This document shows positions 1-8,095 of a stretch of DNA of 51,098 nucleotides, piece after piece (the first letter of the stretch is position 1; each line of letters opens with the position of its first letter). The translations under genes were made by a program, and so were the position numbers. The notes beneath the pieces were generated by a model that had not been told where the DNA came from, did no database searches, and was given only the letters and a program-made list of their open reading frames with translations. The DNA comes from Defluviicoccus sp. (GTDB lineage Bacteria; Pseudomonadota; Alphaproteobacteria; MPNO01), in contig JAJEHI010000188.1 in assembly GCA_022823775.1 (NCBI GenBank), forward strand, positions 1 to 51,098, in the 5' to 3' direction.

Positions 1-15
1 GGGACCTGGGAGTGA
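1..15 (+). CDS. C-terminus of a probable MazE-type antitoxin (partial)
   Basis: Only the last four codons (Gly-Thr-Trp-Glu) and the TGA stop are visible. The stop overlaps the GTG start of the MazF-like toxin in a GTGA arrangement, the usual layout of an antitoxin-toxin operon. The identity rests on this position, not on the residues, so it is an inference. Confidence 0.4.
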   Translation, partial: GTWE

Positions 16-338
16 GACGCGGCGACCTCGTCACCGTCGCCCTGCCCGGCGATTTCGGCAAATCCCGCCCGGCCCTCGTCGTTCGGTCCGATCTGTTTTC
101 GAACCACGCCACGATAACCGTCTTGCCGGTCACCTCCACCCCGGTCGAAACGCCCCTCTTCCGCCTGCCGGTCGATCCATCTCCCGACAACGGCTTGCGC
201 GAGAGGTCTTTCGTGATGGTCGACAAGACCATGTCCATTCGAACGGAAAAGCTCGGCGCCGCGTTCGGCCGGCTCGGCAGGGCGGACATGACCCGTGTCA
301 ACCGGGCGCTGGCGCTGTTCCTGGGAATCGCGGCGTGA
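12..338 (+). CDS. Type II toxin, PemK/MazF family
   Basis: 108-aa protein with the MazF fold signature: N-terminal RRGDLVTV, then KSRPALVVRSD (the conserved RPALVV strand), a TVLPVTS strand and the C-terminal half with VMVDKTMSIRTEKLG. Family members are ribosome-independent mRNA endoribonucleases held inactive by the upstream antitoxin. The GTG start overlaps the stop of the upstream frame (GTGA), so translation is probably coupled. Length is normal for MazF. It is clearly paralogous to the MazF-like gene at 29155-29484, which shares the VMVDK motif and the LGIA C-terminus. Confidence 0.85.
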   Translation: MRRGDLVTVALPGDFGKSRPALVVRSDLFSNHATITVLPVTSTPVETPLFRLPVDPSPDNGLRERSFVMVDKTMSIRTEKLGAAFGRLGRADMTRVNRALALFLGIAA

Positions 339-383
339 GCCAAACTCTGGTGGGAAAACAGCTACCGTCAGGCGATAGCGCCG

Positions 384-1140
384 CTACCCCTCCCCCGCCG
401 GCCTCGTGCTTTCCGCGACCGCGGCGATCGCGTCCAGCTTCTCGCCGATTTCCGGATCGATCTCATCCTCCGGTACCTAGCCGGCGAGCTCGTAGAAGTT
501 CTTCTTGCTCATCAGGTTGGGGATGCCGATCCGCTCGAAATAGGCTTTGAAGAGCGGCGTCAGGAACTCGTCGCTCACCTTCAGGTCGTTCCCCCAGGGC
601 GATCCCTTGCCGAGGGTTTCGAGCGCCCGGCTTACCTCCCCGATCGCTTCGTCCATCGCCGCCAGCCGGTCGTCGACTTCGACCCGGGCGAACAGGGGTC
701 TCGGCTCGGCCGCCATCGCGGAGGCGCGGGCATAAGTCTCCAGCGTCGTTCGCGTAGTCGAATTCCAGGCCGCAGGTCCACACCTTGCCCTCGTCGACCC
801 CTTCGACGATCAGGTCGATACGCACGTTGTCGGTGCTTTGCCGCCCTTCGACGCTCCGGACGTCCCGCACATGCAGGTCGCGCCACAGATGCACGGCGCT
901 CGGATGGGGGATGGCGAACAGGTCCCGCCGGTTGACCGTCACCCCCGGACGCTTTTCCGGCGCGCTCTTGCCGGCCCGCTTCTCGTTCCACCGCTTGACG
1001 CCGATGTCCCACAGCGCGAGAGCCTGCATCGCCGAGGTCTTTCCCGAGTCGTTGGGCCCGAAGAACACCACCGGATTTCCCAGCTCGACCTCGACTTCGC
1101 CGAAGCGTTTGAAATTGCGGATGGTCAGCCTGGTGAGCAT
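384..1140 (-). pseudogene. Degraded AAA-family (OLD/RecF-like) ATPase
   Basis: The reading frame starts at an ATG at 1140, behind a GGAG ribosome site, with MLTRLTIRNFKRFGEVEVEL and a clear Walker A (FFGPNDSGKT), as in OLD/RecF-type ATPases. After the segment LEFDYAND, near 750, the frame is lost. It resumes one frame away as TLETYARA and runs through KVSDEFLTPLFKAYFERIG to an in-frame TAG at 477. Reading through that stop gives VPEDEIDPEIGEKLDAIA before the next stop at 384. The Walker A half is joined almost directly to the C-terminal tail: no Walker B, signature or Toprim segment is present. One frameshift, one nonsense codon and a probable central deletion make this a dead gene. Confidence 0.75.
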
Positions 1141-1450
1141 CCGGTATCTCCTCGACGACCTGCAATGGGCCTGTCGGGCCCAACGCGCCCGCGCGCTCGT
1201 GCGACGCGCTCGGCGGGGTGGGCCGACTCGTCCCCCGGAGCCGATCCGGTCGATCGGCAACGCCCAAGGCCGCGCCGCCGGACCATTCTAGACCGGTGAC
1301 GGGAGGCTGTACGCGAATCCCGGGGTTGCGGAAGCGACGAGACGGGACGGTCCCGACCATGACGGTAGGGAGAATAGCCCTCGCTCCCCGTCCCCCTTGC
1401 TATAATCCCGCCGCGTCCGCCTGTCCGGATGCCGGGGGAGCACGAACCGG
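1141..1450. other. Gene-free stretch between ATPase pseudogene and TRAP operon
   Basis: This 310-bp divergent intergenic region carries the ribosome site of the decayed ATPase at one end and the TRAP operon promoter at the other. I see no coding frame with convincing composition and no repeat. Confidence 0.6.
1398..1406 (+). promoter_or_regulatory. Extended -10 promoter of the TRAP-TAXI operon
   Basis: TGC followed by a perfect TATAAT lies 44 bases before the ATG at 1451. There is no good -35 at 16-18 bases, consistent with an extended -10 promoter. Inferred from sequence only. Confidence 0.5.
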
Positions 1451-3358
1451 ATGTCGCCCAAGGACAGCATCGTCGCGTGGAGCCGGAGGCTGGCCGACGT
1501 GCTTTCGCTCGCTCTCGCGGCGTTCGCGATCTATGTCGCCGGGTTCGGGGTGTTCGACGAGGTCTGGGTCCGCGCCGGCACCACGGGGCTGCCGATCCTG
1601 ATCTCGCTGCTGGTCTTCTCGACCGAGAACATGGACGTGAGGCGCGAGAACGTCGCCTGGGGTTCGATCGCGCTCAACGCCGGGATGCTGCTCGCGCTGG
1701 CGCCGATCTACTATCTCTGGATCGTGCTGATGACGGAGCAGCTCCACTTCTTCGTCGAATTCTCCGCGTTCGACTACCTCGTGGGTTTCGCCGGGATCGC
1801 GCTGCTTTTCTATCTCACGCTCAAGCATTTCGGCCTCCCGCTGTTCCTCGTCTGCCTGCTCTCGCTGATCGTCCTGCTCTTCGGAAACCTGATTCCGGGC
1901 ACGCTGAACATCCCCGAGGTCAAGTGGTTCCTGATCTCCGAGAAGCTCTGGTACAGCACCGACGGAGTATTCGGCCGGCCGGTCGCCGTGGTCGGACAGA
2001 TCGTGCTGGTGTTCATCCTGTTCGGCGCCATCCTGGAGGCCTCGGGCGCCGGCGCGACGCTGCTCAAATTCGCCTTCGCGGTGACCGGCCCGCTGCGCGG
2101 CGGCCCGGCGCACGCGGCGATCATCGGGAGCGCCAGCTTCGGCACCATGAACGGCGCCGCCGTCGCCAACGTGGTGACCACCGGCGTCTTCACCATTCCG
2201 ATGATCAAGCGCACCGGCTTTCGGCCCAGGTTCGCCGGGGCGGTCGAGGCGGCGGCGTCGACCGGCGGCCAGATCATGCCGCCGGTGATGGGCGCGGTCG
2301 CGTTCCTGATGGCGGACATCACGGGGATTCCCTATCTCACCATCATCGCCGCGGCGGCGATCCCGGCGCTGATGTACTATCTCAGCCTGTTCTCCGTGGT
2401 CTGGCTGGAGGCGCGGCGGCAAGGGCTGCGGCCGACGCCGAAGGCGGAGCGCGTGAGGCTGGACACGACGGACTGGATCCGCTCGATCTCGTTCTTCGTG
2501 CCGCTCGGCGTGATCGTCTACGTGCTGATGACCGGGCGGACGGCGCAGAACGCGGGGTTCTACGGGCTGATCTCCGCGTTCGTGCTGTCGCTTATCCTCT
2601 ACCCCGAGTTCCGCTCGCCCCGGAAGATCATCGCCGCCCTGATGCGCGGCGGGCGCACCTGCGCGACCATCATGATCGTCGTCGCCGCGATCGGCTTCGT
2701 CGTCGGCATGGTCAACATGTCGGGGCTCGGCATCAAGTTCGCGGCGACCATCCTCTCCATCGCGGGGGACAGCCTGTTCCTGTCGCTGGTGGTGATGGCG
2801 ATCGGCTGCCTGCTGCTGGGCATGGGGGTGCCGGTGGGCGCGGCCTATCTGATCATCGTGCTGATCATCGGGCCGGCGCTCGGCAAGCTCGGGCTGTCGC
2901 TGCTGCTCACCCATTTGTTCGTGATCTATTACGCGGTGCTGTCGGCGATCACCCCGCCGGTCGCCATCGCCGCCTTCGCGGCCGCGCCGATCGCGGGCTC
3001 GAAACCGATCGAGACCGGAGTCGTCGCGGTCCGGCTGGCGATCGCGGGATTCCTTATTCCCTTCATCTTCGTCTACCACCCGAGCATCGTGCTGGTTGAG
3101 TCCGGTTTCACCTATGTCGGCCTGGCATGGGGTATAGGGGTCTTCGCGGTCTCGACGGTGGCGCTCGCGACGGGGCTCGGAGCCTATTCCATCGGAGCCA
3201 TCGGGCCGCTACAACGGCTCGTGCGGGTCGCGGCCGGGGTCGCGGTCCTGATACCGGATCCCTTGATCGCGGGCGCCTGTACCGCCGTCGTGGCGGCGTC
3301 GTTCCTGATCGAATTCCGGATGTCGGGCTCGTCCGTCGAGCGGCGCCTCGCGAACTGA
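1451..3358 (+). CDS. TRAP transporter fused permease subunit (TAXI type)
   Basis: 635-aa, very hydrophobic inner-membrane protein with many membrane spans over nearly its full length. The DctM-like core is recognisable at residues 224-300, with the conserved small-residue stretch IIGSASFGTMNGAAVANV and then AAASTGGQIMPPVMGAVAF. Fused small and large TRAP subunits of this size normally pair with TAXI-type solute receptors, and exactly such a gene follows 20 bases downstream. Together they should drive Na+- or H+-coupled uptake of an organic anion; the substrate is unknown. The ATG is preceded by a GGGGGAG ribosome site. Confidence 0.92.
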   Translation: MSPKDSIVAWSRRLADVLSLALAAFAIYVAGFGVFDEVWVRAGTTGLPILISLLVFSTENMDVRRENVAWGSIALNAGMLLALAPIYYLWIVLMTEQLHFFVEFSAFDYLVGFAGIALLFYLTLKHFGLPLFLVCLLSLIVLLFGNLIPGTLNIPEVKWFLISEKLWYSTDGVFGRPVAVVGQIVLVFILFGAILEASGAGATLLKFAFAVTGPLRGGPAHAAIIGSASFGTMNGAAVANVVTTGVFTIPMIKRTGFRPRFAGAVEAAASTGGQIMPPVMGAVAFLMADITGIPYLTIIAAAAIPALMYYLSLFSVVWLEARRQGLRPTPKAERVRLDTTDWIRSISFFVPLGVIVYVLMTGRTAQNAGFYGLISAFVLSLILYPEFRSPRKIIAALMRGGRTCATIMIVVAAIGFVVGMVNMSGLGIKFAATILSIAGDSLFLSLVVMAIGCLLLGMGVPVGAAYLIIVLIIGPALGKLGLSLLLTHLFVIYYAVLSAITPPVAIAAFAAAPIAGSKPIETGVVAVRLAIAGFLIPFIFVYHPSIVLVESGFTYVGLAWGIGVFAVSTVALATGLGAYSIGAIGPLQRLVRVAAGVAVLIPDPLIAGACTAVVAASFLIEFRMSGSSVERRLAN

Positions 3359-3378
3359 AAAAAGAAGGGAGGCTACCC

Positions 3379-4389
3379 ATGTCCAAACGTTGGAGCGTAC
3401 TGGCCGCCGCCGGCCTGCTGGCGGCCGCTGTCGCGCTGCCCGCCGAGGCGCAGAAGCGCCAGGTCAAGATGTCGACCATCGCGCCGGGCTCGTCGATGTA
3501 TCTCGTGATGACCACCTTCGCCAACCTGGTGAACCAGGGGCAGAAGGATTTCGAGATCACCGTGGACGCCACCGGCACGGCGACCAAGCACATGGTCGAC
3601 GTGGCGCGCGGCTCGATCGACATGTCGATGACCGCGCCGGTCGCCATCGCGTGGATGAAGGCGGGGACCCGGGTCTACAAGAAGCTCAAGGGCGTCAAGG
3701 AGCTCGCCAAGAAGCTCCGGATCGTGTTCTGGTTCCCGGCCGGCGCCTACCACTACACGGTCTATGAGAATTCCGGCATCAGGACGCTCGCGGACCTCAA
3801 GGGCAAGCGCGCCTTCATCGGTCCGCCGTCCGGCGGCCAGCTGGTGACCGGGCTCTCCTTCGTCAAGGCGCTGACCGGGCTCGACTCCAAGAAGGGCGAC
3901 TTCAAAAGCGTGAACCTCAACTTCGCCTCGGCCCTGCAGGCGTTCCAGGACCGCCAGATCGACGTCTACACCATCGCCTGCCTCGATCCCTGCGCGCAGC
4001 TCCAGCAGGTCGCGGCGACGTCGAAAATCCGGTTCCTCGGCGTGCCGAACCCCGCCGACCTTCGCGCGACGCCGGCGCTGAAGAAATTCTTCACGCCGCT
4101 CGGGCGGATCGACGGCGTCGTCAAGAAGGGCGCCTACGGCGCGGCCCAGGCGAACGAGGCCGACGTTTACAGCAACGGCGCCATCCTCGGCGTCACCGCG
4201 CGCGAGGGGCTCGACAACGACACCGTCTATGCGATGACCAAGCTGTTCTGGTCGAACCTTGAGGGCATCCGCGACAGCGCGCCCTACATGAACGCGGTGT
4301 CGATCGACTTCGCCACCCAGAAGGGCAACATGGAGTTCCACCCCGGCGCCATGAAGTACTACAAGGAAGCGGGCGTCTGGAAGCAATAG
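3379..4389 (+). CDS. TAXI family TRAP transporter solute-binding protein
   Basis: 336-aa periplasmic receptor. A classical signal peptide (MSKRW, then an Ala/Leu-rich core) ends with AEA at residues 22-24, so the mature protein begins QKRQVKM. The body has typical TAXI features: an early MSTIAPGSSMYLVMTTFANLVN segment read in parts, GTATKHMVDVARGSIDMSM, and a long conserved C-terminus ending in the FHPGAMKYYKEAGVW motif. The start was chosen because AAGGGAGG lies seven bases upstream and the signal peptide begins there. It is cotranscribed with the fused permease. Confidence 0.92.
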   Translation: MSKRWSVLAAAGLLAAAVALPAEAQKRQVKMSTIAPGSSMYLVMTTFANLVNQGQKDFEITVDATGTATKHMVDVARGSIDMSMTAPVAIAWMKAGTRVYKKLKGVKELAKKLRIVFWFPAGAYHYTVYENSGIRTLADLKGKRAFIGPPSGGQLVTGLSFVKALTGLDSKKGDFKSVNLNFASALQAFQDRQIDVYTIACLDPCAQLQQVAATSKIRFLGVPNPADLRATPALKKFFTPLGRIDGVVKKGAYGAAQANEADVYSNGAILGVTAREGLDNDTVYAMTKLFWSNLEGIRDSAPYMNAVSIDFATQKGNMEFHPGAMKYYKEAGVWKQ

Positions 4390-4408
4390 GCGCGGGTCCG
4401 GGGGAGCG

Positions 4409-4435
4409 GCAGCCGGCGCGAACCGGACCGGCTGC
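4409..4435 (+). terminator. Hairpin after the TRAP-TAXI operon
   Basis: An 8-bp perfect stem, GCAGCCGG with CCGGCTGC, encloses an 11-base loop 20 bases after the receptor stop codon. No T-tract follows, so this may be a weak or factor-dependent terminator or an mRNA 3'-end stabiliser. Confidence 0.35.
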
Positions 4436-4454
4436 TGTCCGAGAGGCCACCTCG

Positions 4455-4549
4455 CCCTGACCCTCTCCCCGGCGGGGAGAGGGAACTCGCTTGCCCGCAC
4501 CCCCTTACTTTCCCCCCTCCCGCTTGCGGGAGGGGCCGGGGAAGGGCGC
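4455..4549. repeat. Double-hairpin intergenic repeat, copy 1
   Basis: Two adjacent GC hairpins: CCCTCTCCCC / GGGGAGAGGG around a 3-base loop (4461-4483) and CCCCTCCCGC / GCGGGAGGGG around a 2-base loop (4514-4535). A near-identical element lies at 11812-11906. Both copies directly follow a plus-strand gene, as expected for an RNA-level or dispersed intergenic element. Confidence 0.8.
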
Positions 4550-4555
4550 GCGCCT

Positions 4556-4780
4556 TCAGGAAGTCTGCTTCAGCCGCTCGACGATCCAGAGCTTGATGAG
4601 CGATTGCCGCGGGACGCCGTGTATCCTTGCCTGCCGGTCCAGGGCTTCGACGACCCAGGCCGGAAAATCCACGTTGACGCGCCTGGGCTCGGCGTTGACC
4701 CGCCGCGCCCGCGACCAGTCCGCGTGTCCGCTCACGTCCTCCCCGGACTCGAATGCCCGGTCGAACTCATGGGCTTTCAT
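4556..4780 (-). CDS. brnA: BrnA-family antitoxin
   Basis: 74-aa protein with the BrnA pattern: KAHEFDRAFESGEDVS at the N-terminus, then RRVNVDFPAWVVEALDRQA and the ribbon-helix-helix segment ending LIKLWIVERLK. BrnA binds DNA and neutralises the RNase toxin BrnT, and the pair represses its own promoter. The ATG at 4780 overlaps the end of the upstream toxin-like frame by 14 bases, as in brnTA operons. The antitoxin looks intact although its partner appears truncated. Confidence 0.85.
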   Translation of the reverse strand: MKAHEFDRAFESGEDVSGHADWSRARRVNAEPRRVNVDFPAWVVEALDRQARIHGVPRQSLIKLWIVERLKQTS

Positions 4781-4937
4781 AGCGCTCGACCTCTTCCTTG
4801 CGTGCGCGGCGGAGCGTGCGGACCGCCGACCGGTGCCGTTCCCCGGTCCCGCCGATGACGATGTAGCGCGGCTCGCCTTCCGTACGCACCTCGCATGTGC
4901 GCGATCCGCGCCGGTGGTACGGTTCGAGTCTTGGCAC
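4767..4937 (-). pseudogene. Remnant of a BrnT-like toxin
   Basis: A frame opening at a GTG at 4937 encodes at most 56 residues: a segment CEVRTEGEPRYIVIG and then RARKEEVERYES before the stop. These resemble the late beta-strands and the C-terminal ARR/KxxRRxYE-type helix of BrnT, but the N-terminal half, normally starting with an FEWD-type strand, is absent and the centre looks shortened. It lies immediately upstream of, and overlaps, the intact brnA, as brnT should. It could instead be an unrelated small protein. Confidence 0.45.
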
Positions 4938-4957
4938 CGCCGACCGGGAGAGAACGT

Positions 4958-5758
4958 ATGCAAGTGACCCTGCTGGGAACCGGGCTGCCGTTCCCCAACC
5001 CCAAGCGGCGCGGTCCGGGCTACGCGGTCCGCGCGGGCGCCAACAACTTCGTCGTCGATTGCGGCTCGGGCATCGTCGCGCGCATGGTCGAGGCGGGGGT
5101 GCGGCCGGACGCGGTCGACCATCTTTTCATCACCCACCTGCACTCCGACCACTATATCGACCTCGGGCATTTCATGATCTGCCGGTGGATCTACGGCACC
5201 GACGCGCCCTGGCACGTTTACGGGCCGCCGGGGATACGGCTCATGGTCGACCGATTGCTGGAAATGCACCGCCCGGACCTCGAAATGCGCATGAAGATCC
5301 GGACGACGCCGCGCGAAATGCCGAACGTCGTCGTGCACGAGATCGACCAGGGCCTCGCCGCGGAGGTCGACGGGATCGGGGTGACCGCCTTCGACGTCGA
5401 TCACTACCCGCTCGACCAGCCGTTCGGCTACCTGTTCGAATCGAAGGACCGCAAGATCGTGCTGTCGGGCGACACCTGCCCATGCGAGAACCTGATCCGC
5501 CACGCGCACCGGGCGGACGTGCTGATCCACGAATGCGTCCAGTACGAGAAATGGCGGGCGCCGCAGATCGACAAGAGCCATACCCCGCACGCCCACACTT
5601 CGCCCGAACGGCTGTCGCTGGTGGCGAAGGACGCGGGCGTGGGCCTCCTCGTCACCACCCACATGATGCCGGATTCCGAGCCCCGCGAGCTCAGCGAGAT
5701 CATCCGCCGCGACTACGCCGGCGCGCTGGTCATCGGGGAGGATTTGATGACCCTGTAG
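4958..5758 (+). CDS. MBL-fold metallohydrolase (RNase Z-like)
   Basis: 266 aa. The N-terminus MQVTLLGTGLPFPNPKRRGPG is the RNase Z/arylsulfatase-like MBL opening (quoted residues 1-10 and 11-20). The metal motif HxHxDH sits at His60, His62, Asp64 and His65 (THLHSDHYIDLG). Further metal ligands are present: LSGDTCPCENL supplies an Asp, and TTHMMPDS near the C-terminus a His. Such enzymes bind two zinc ions and hydrolyse phosphodiester, sulfate-ester or lactone-like substrates; the substrate here is unknown. The ATG at 4958 has GGGAG seven bases upstream. Confidence 0.85.
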   Translation: MQVTLLGTGLPFPNPKRRGPGYAVRAGANNFVVDCGSGIVARMVEAGVRPDAVDHLFITHLHSDHYIDLGHFMICRWIYGTDAPWHVYGPPGIRLMVDRLLEMHRPDLEMRMKIRTTPREMPNVVVHEIDQGLAAEVDGIGVTAFDVDHYPLDQPFGYLFESKDRKIVLSGDTCPCENLIRHAHRADVLIHECVQYEKWRAPQIDKSHTPHAHTSPERLSLVAKDAGVGLLVTTHMMPDSEPRELSEIIRRDYAGALVIGEDLMTL

Positions 5759-5780
5759 GGGCGTGCGTCCTTCGGGTTCC

Positions 5781-5901
5781 CCGTCATATCGACCGGAGCC
5801 GACCGCGGGGAGGCGGAGATATCTGTCACGCACGGAGTCGCGGCGTCGGGGGTGGCAGATTTCTCCGCTCCGCGCCTTCGGCGCTCCGGTCGAAATGACG
5901 G
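5781..5901. repeat. Long imperfect inverted repeat
   Basis: Arms beginning CCGTCATATCGACCGGAGC at 5781 and, on the opposite strand, CCGTCATTTCGACCGGAGC at 5901 continue imperfectly for about 45-50 bases each, including GGCGGAGATATCTG versus GCGGAGAAATCTG. This is the structure of a small non-autonomous dispersed element and fills the gap between convergent genes. Confidence 0.75.
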
Positions 5902-5916
5902 TGGGGCAGAAGACCC

Positions 5917-5955
5917 CTCATCCTGAGTAGCGGCGCAGCCGCGTATCGAAGGGGG
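5917..5955. repeat. Dispersed intergenic repeat (TATCGAAGG family), copy 1
   Basis: The segment CCTGAGTAGCGGCGCAGCC followed by GCGTATCGAAGG is matched in reverse orientation by CCTTCGATACGCCGCTTCGC at 17418-17457. The centre is a small GC hairpin (GCGGC / GCCGC). It sits next to another repeat, at the end of hutU. Confidence 0.6.
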
Positions 5956-5956
5956 A

Positions 5957-7633
5957 TTATCCCTCCAGCATCGGCAGGTCGAGGTTGTGCGTCCGGGCGG
6001 TCTCGATGGCGATGTCGTAGCCCGCGTCGGCGTGGCGCATCACGCCGGAGCCGGGGTCGTTCCACAGCACCCGGGCGAGCTTGCGTTCCGCCGTTTCGGT
6101 GCCGTCGGCGAGCGCCACCATGCCGGCATGCTGGGAAAAGCCCATGCCGACCCCGCCGCCATGGTGGATGCTGACCCAGGTCGCGCCGGAGGCGGTGTTG
6201 AGCATCGCGTTGAGGAACGCCCAGTCGGCGACCGCGTCGGTGCCGTCGAGCATCCCCTCGGTCTCGCGGTTGGGGCTGGCGACGGAGCCCGAATCCATGT
6301 GGTCGCGGCCGATGACGATGGGAGCGCTTATCTCGCCCGAACGCACGAGCTCGTTGAAGGCGAGCCCAACCCGGTCGCGGTCGCCGAGTCCGAGCCAGCA
6401 GATCCGCGACGGCAGCCCCTGGAACGCGATCCTCTCGCGCGCCATGTCGAGCCAGGTGTGCAGCGCCTTGTCGTCGGGCAGCAGCTCCTTCACCGCCTCG
6501 TCGGTGCGATAGATGTCCTCGGGATCGCCAGACAGCGCGGCCCAGCGGAACGGCCCCTTGCCGCGGCAGAACAGCGGGCGGACATAGGCCTGGACGAAAC
6601 CGGGGAAGTCGAAGGCGTCCTTGAGCCCGGCCTCGGACGCCATCTGGCGGATGTTGTTGCCGTAATCGAGCACCGGGATGCCCTCGCGGTGGAAGGCGAG
6701 CATCGCCTCGACCTGGCGCGCCATCGAGCGCTTGGCCTCCCCGGCGACGCCGGCCGGATCGCGCTCGCGCCGCTCGGCCCATTCTTCCAGCGTCCAGCCG
6801 GCCGGCAGGTAGCCGTTCGCCGGGTCGTGCGCCGAGGTCTGGTCGGTCACCGCGTCTGGGCGGATGCCGCGCGCGAGCATCTCGGGATAGATCTCCGCCG
6901 CGTTGCCGAGCAGCCCCACCGAGACCGGCTTGCCGTCCTTCTTCGCGCGTTCGACGATGGCGAGCGCCTCGTCGATCGAACCGGCTTCGGTGTCGAGATA
7001 GCGGGTCCTCAGGCGGAACTCGATCCGGCTCGGCTGGCATTCGACGGCGATCAGGCTGGCGCCGGCCATGGTGGCGGCCAGCGGCTGCGCGCCGCCCATC
7101 CCGCCGAGCCCGCCGGTCAGGATCCACTTGCCCGACAGGTCGCCGCCGAAATGCTGGCGCCCGACCTCGGCAAAGGTCTCGTAGGTGCCCTGGACGATGC
7201 CCTGGCTGCCGATATAGATCCACGAGCCCGCCGTCATCTGGCCGTACATCATCAGCCCGGCGCGGTCGAGCTCGTTGAAATGCTCCCAGTTGGCCCAGCC
7301 GCCCACCAGGTTCGAATTGGCGATCAGGACGCGCGGGGCTTCCGGGTGGGTGGGGAAGATGCCGACCGGCTTGCCGGACTGGACCAGCAGCGTCTGGTCC
7401 TCCTCCAGCCGGGTGAGCGAATCCACGATCGCGCGGTAGCAGTCCCAGTTGCGCGCGGCCCGGCCGATGCCTCCATAGACGACGAGCTCCTCGGGATGCT
7501 CGGCAACCTCGGCGTCGAGGTTGTTCATCAGCATGCGGAGCGGCGCCTCGGTGGCCCAGCTCTTGGCGGTCAGCTCGGACCCGCGCGGGCTCCTGATGCC
7601 CGCGACGTTCGTTCCGCGCCTGGTTTCGGTCAC
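5957..7633 (-). CDS. hutU: Urocanate hydratase
   Basis: 558 aa, the normal length for HutU (EC 4.2.1.49), which hydrates urocanate to imidazolonepropionate in histidine degradation using tightly bound NAD+ as an electrophile. Diagnostic segments are present: [30 protein letters not shown], the NAD-binding [29 protein letters not shown], and near the C-terminus [17 protein letters not shown]. It is alone: hutH, hutI, hutG and hutC are not within reach, and the downstream neighbour is infA on the same strand. It could also serve a specialised imidazole catabolic route, but the sequence looks canonical. Confidence 0.97.
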   Translation of the reverse strand: MTETRRGTNVAGIRSPRGSELTAKSWATEAPLRMLMNNLDAEVAEHPEELVVYGGIGRAARNWDCYRAIVDSLTRLEEDQTLLVQSGKPVGIFPTHPEAPRVLIANSNLVGGWANWEHFNELDRAGLMMYGQMTAGSWIYIGSQGIVQGTYETFAEVGRQHFGGDLSGKWILTGGLGGMGGAQPLAATMAGASLIAVECQPSRIEFRLRTRYLDTEAGSIDEALAIVERAKKDGKPVSVGLLGNAAEIYPEMLARGIRPDAVTDQTSAHDPANGYLPAGWTLEEWAERRERDPAGVAGEAKRSMARQVEAMLAFHREGIPVLDYGNNIRQMASEAGLKDAFDFPGFVQAYVRPLFCRGKGPFRWAALSGDPEDIYRTDEAVKELLPDDKALHTWLDMARERIAFQGLPSRICWLGLGDRDRVGLAFNELVRSGEISAPIVIGRDHMDSGSVASPNRETEGMLDGTDAVADWAFLNAMLNTASGATWVSIHHGGGVGMGFSQHAGMVALADGTETAERKLARVLWNDPGSGVMRHADAGYDIAIETARTHNLDLPMLEG

Positions 7634-7692
7634 GTTCCCGGTCTCCCGCTGCGCCGTTCGCGGCCGGAGGCGGCGGCGAAACGGGCAGGCGT

Positions 7693-7908
7693 CTATTTGT
7701 GGCGGAAGGTGATCCGCCCGCGGCTCAGGTCGTAGGGCGACATTTCCACGTCGACCCGGTCGCCGACCATGACCCGGATGCGGAACTTGCGCATCTTGCC
7801 CTTGGGCTGGGCGATGATTTCGTGGTCGTTCTCGAGCTTCACCCGGAACATCGCGTTGGGGAGCTTCTCGGTTACCGTACCGGTCGTCTCCAGCAAGTCT
7901 TCCTTCAA
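7693..7908 (-). CDS. infA: Translation initiation factor IF-1
   Basis: S1/OB-fold protein of 71 aa with the IF-1 core [26 protein letters not shown] and [15 protein letters not shown]. It occupies the ribosomal A site during initiation. The usual IF-1 N-terminus (xKEDxxE) matches a TTG start at 7908, with GGAG eight bases upstream. Two further ATGs at 7956 and 7953 would add 15-16 residues but have no ribosome site, so TTG is preferred. The stop lies 59 bases before the hutU start on the same strand. Confidence 0.93.
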   Translation of the reverse strand: MKEDLLETTGTVTEKLPNAMFRVKLENDHEIIAQPKGKMRKFRIRVMVGDRVDVEMSPYDLSRGRITFRHK

Positions 7909-8095
7909 GACTTCATCTCCGAAATATCCTCCAGTCGGTCGCGGGGCGCGCATCATAGGCCGAAACGGGCGGCGACCGCGACCCCGTTGCGGCGATCCGT
8001 TTCATCGCAAGCAGCCATAACAAAAATGTCTCCGTTACGACTTCGCAATCAATTTTGTCATTGCATTCGAGGCCGCCTGTGGATAGAATGGATAT
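7909..8095. other. Divergent, AT-rich control region between infA and a zinc-finger gene
   Basis: The segment around 8015-8065 is unusually AT-rich for this window and presumably drives both infA (minus) and the small zinc-finger gene (plus). A good promoter is seen only for the plus-strand gene. I could not fix the infA promoter; TATGAT on the minus strand near 7949-7956 lacks a -35 partner. Confidence 0.5.
8061..8089 (+). promoter_or_regulatory. Sigma-70-type promoter placing the start site on the GTG at 8096
   Basis: TTGCAT (8061-8066), a 17-base spacer and TAGAAT (8084-8089) form a close match to the consensus. The expected transcription start, seven bases after the -10, coincides with the GTG start codon at 8096, predicting a leaderless mRNA. 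Confidence 0.6.

Noticed and set aside
1400-3079. 559-aa minus-strand frame antisense to the TRAP permease
   Set aside because: Composition is Arg/Asp/Gln/His-rich without any domain, and the opposite strand encodes a clear permease. It is a GC-rich shadow frame.
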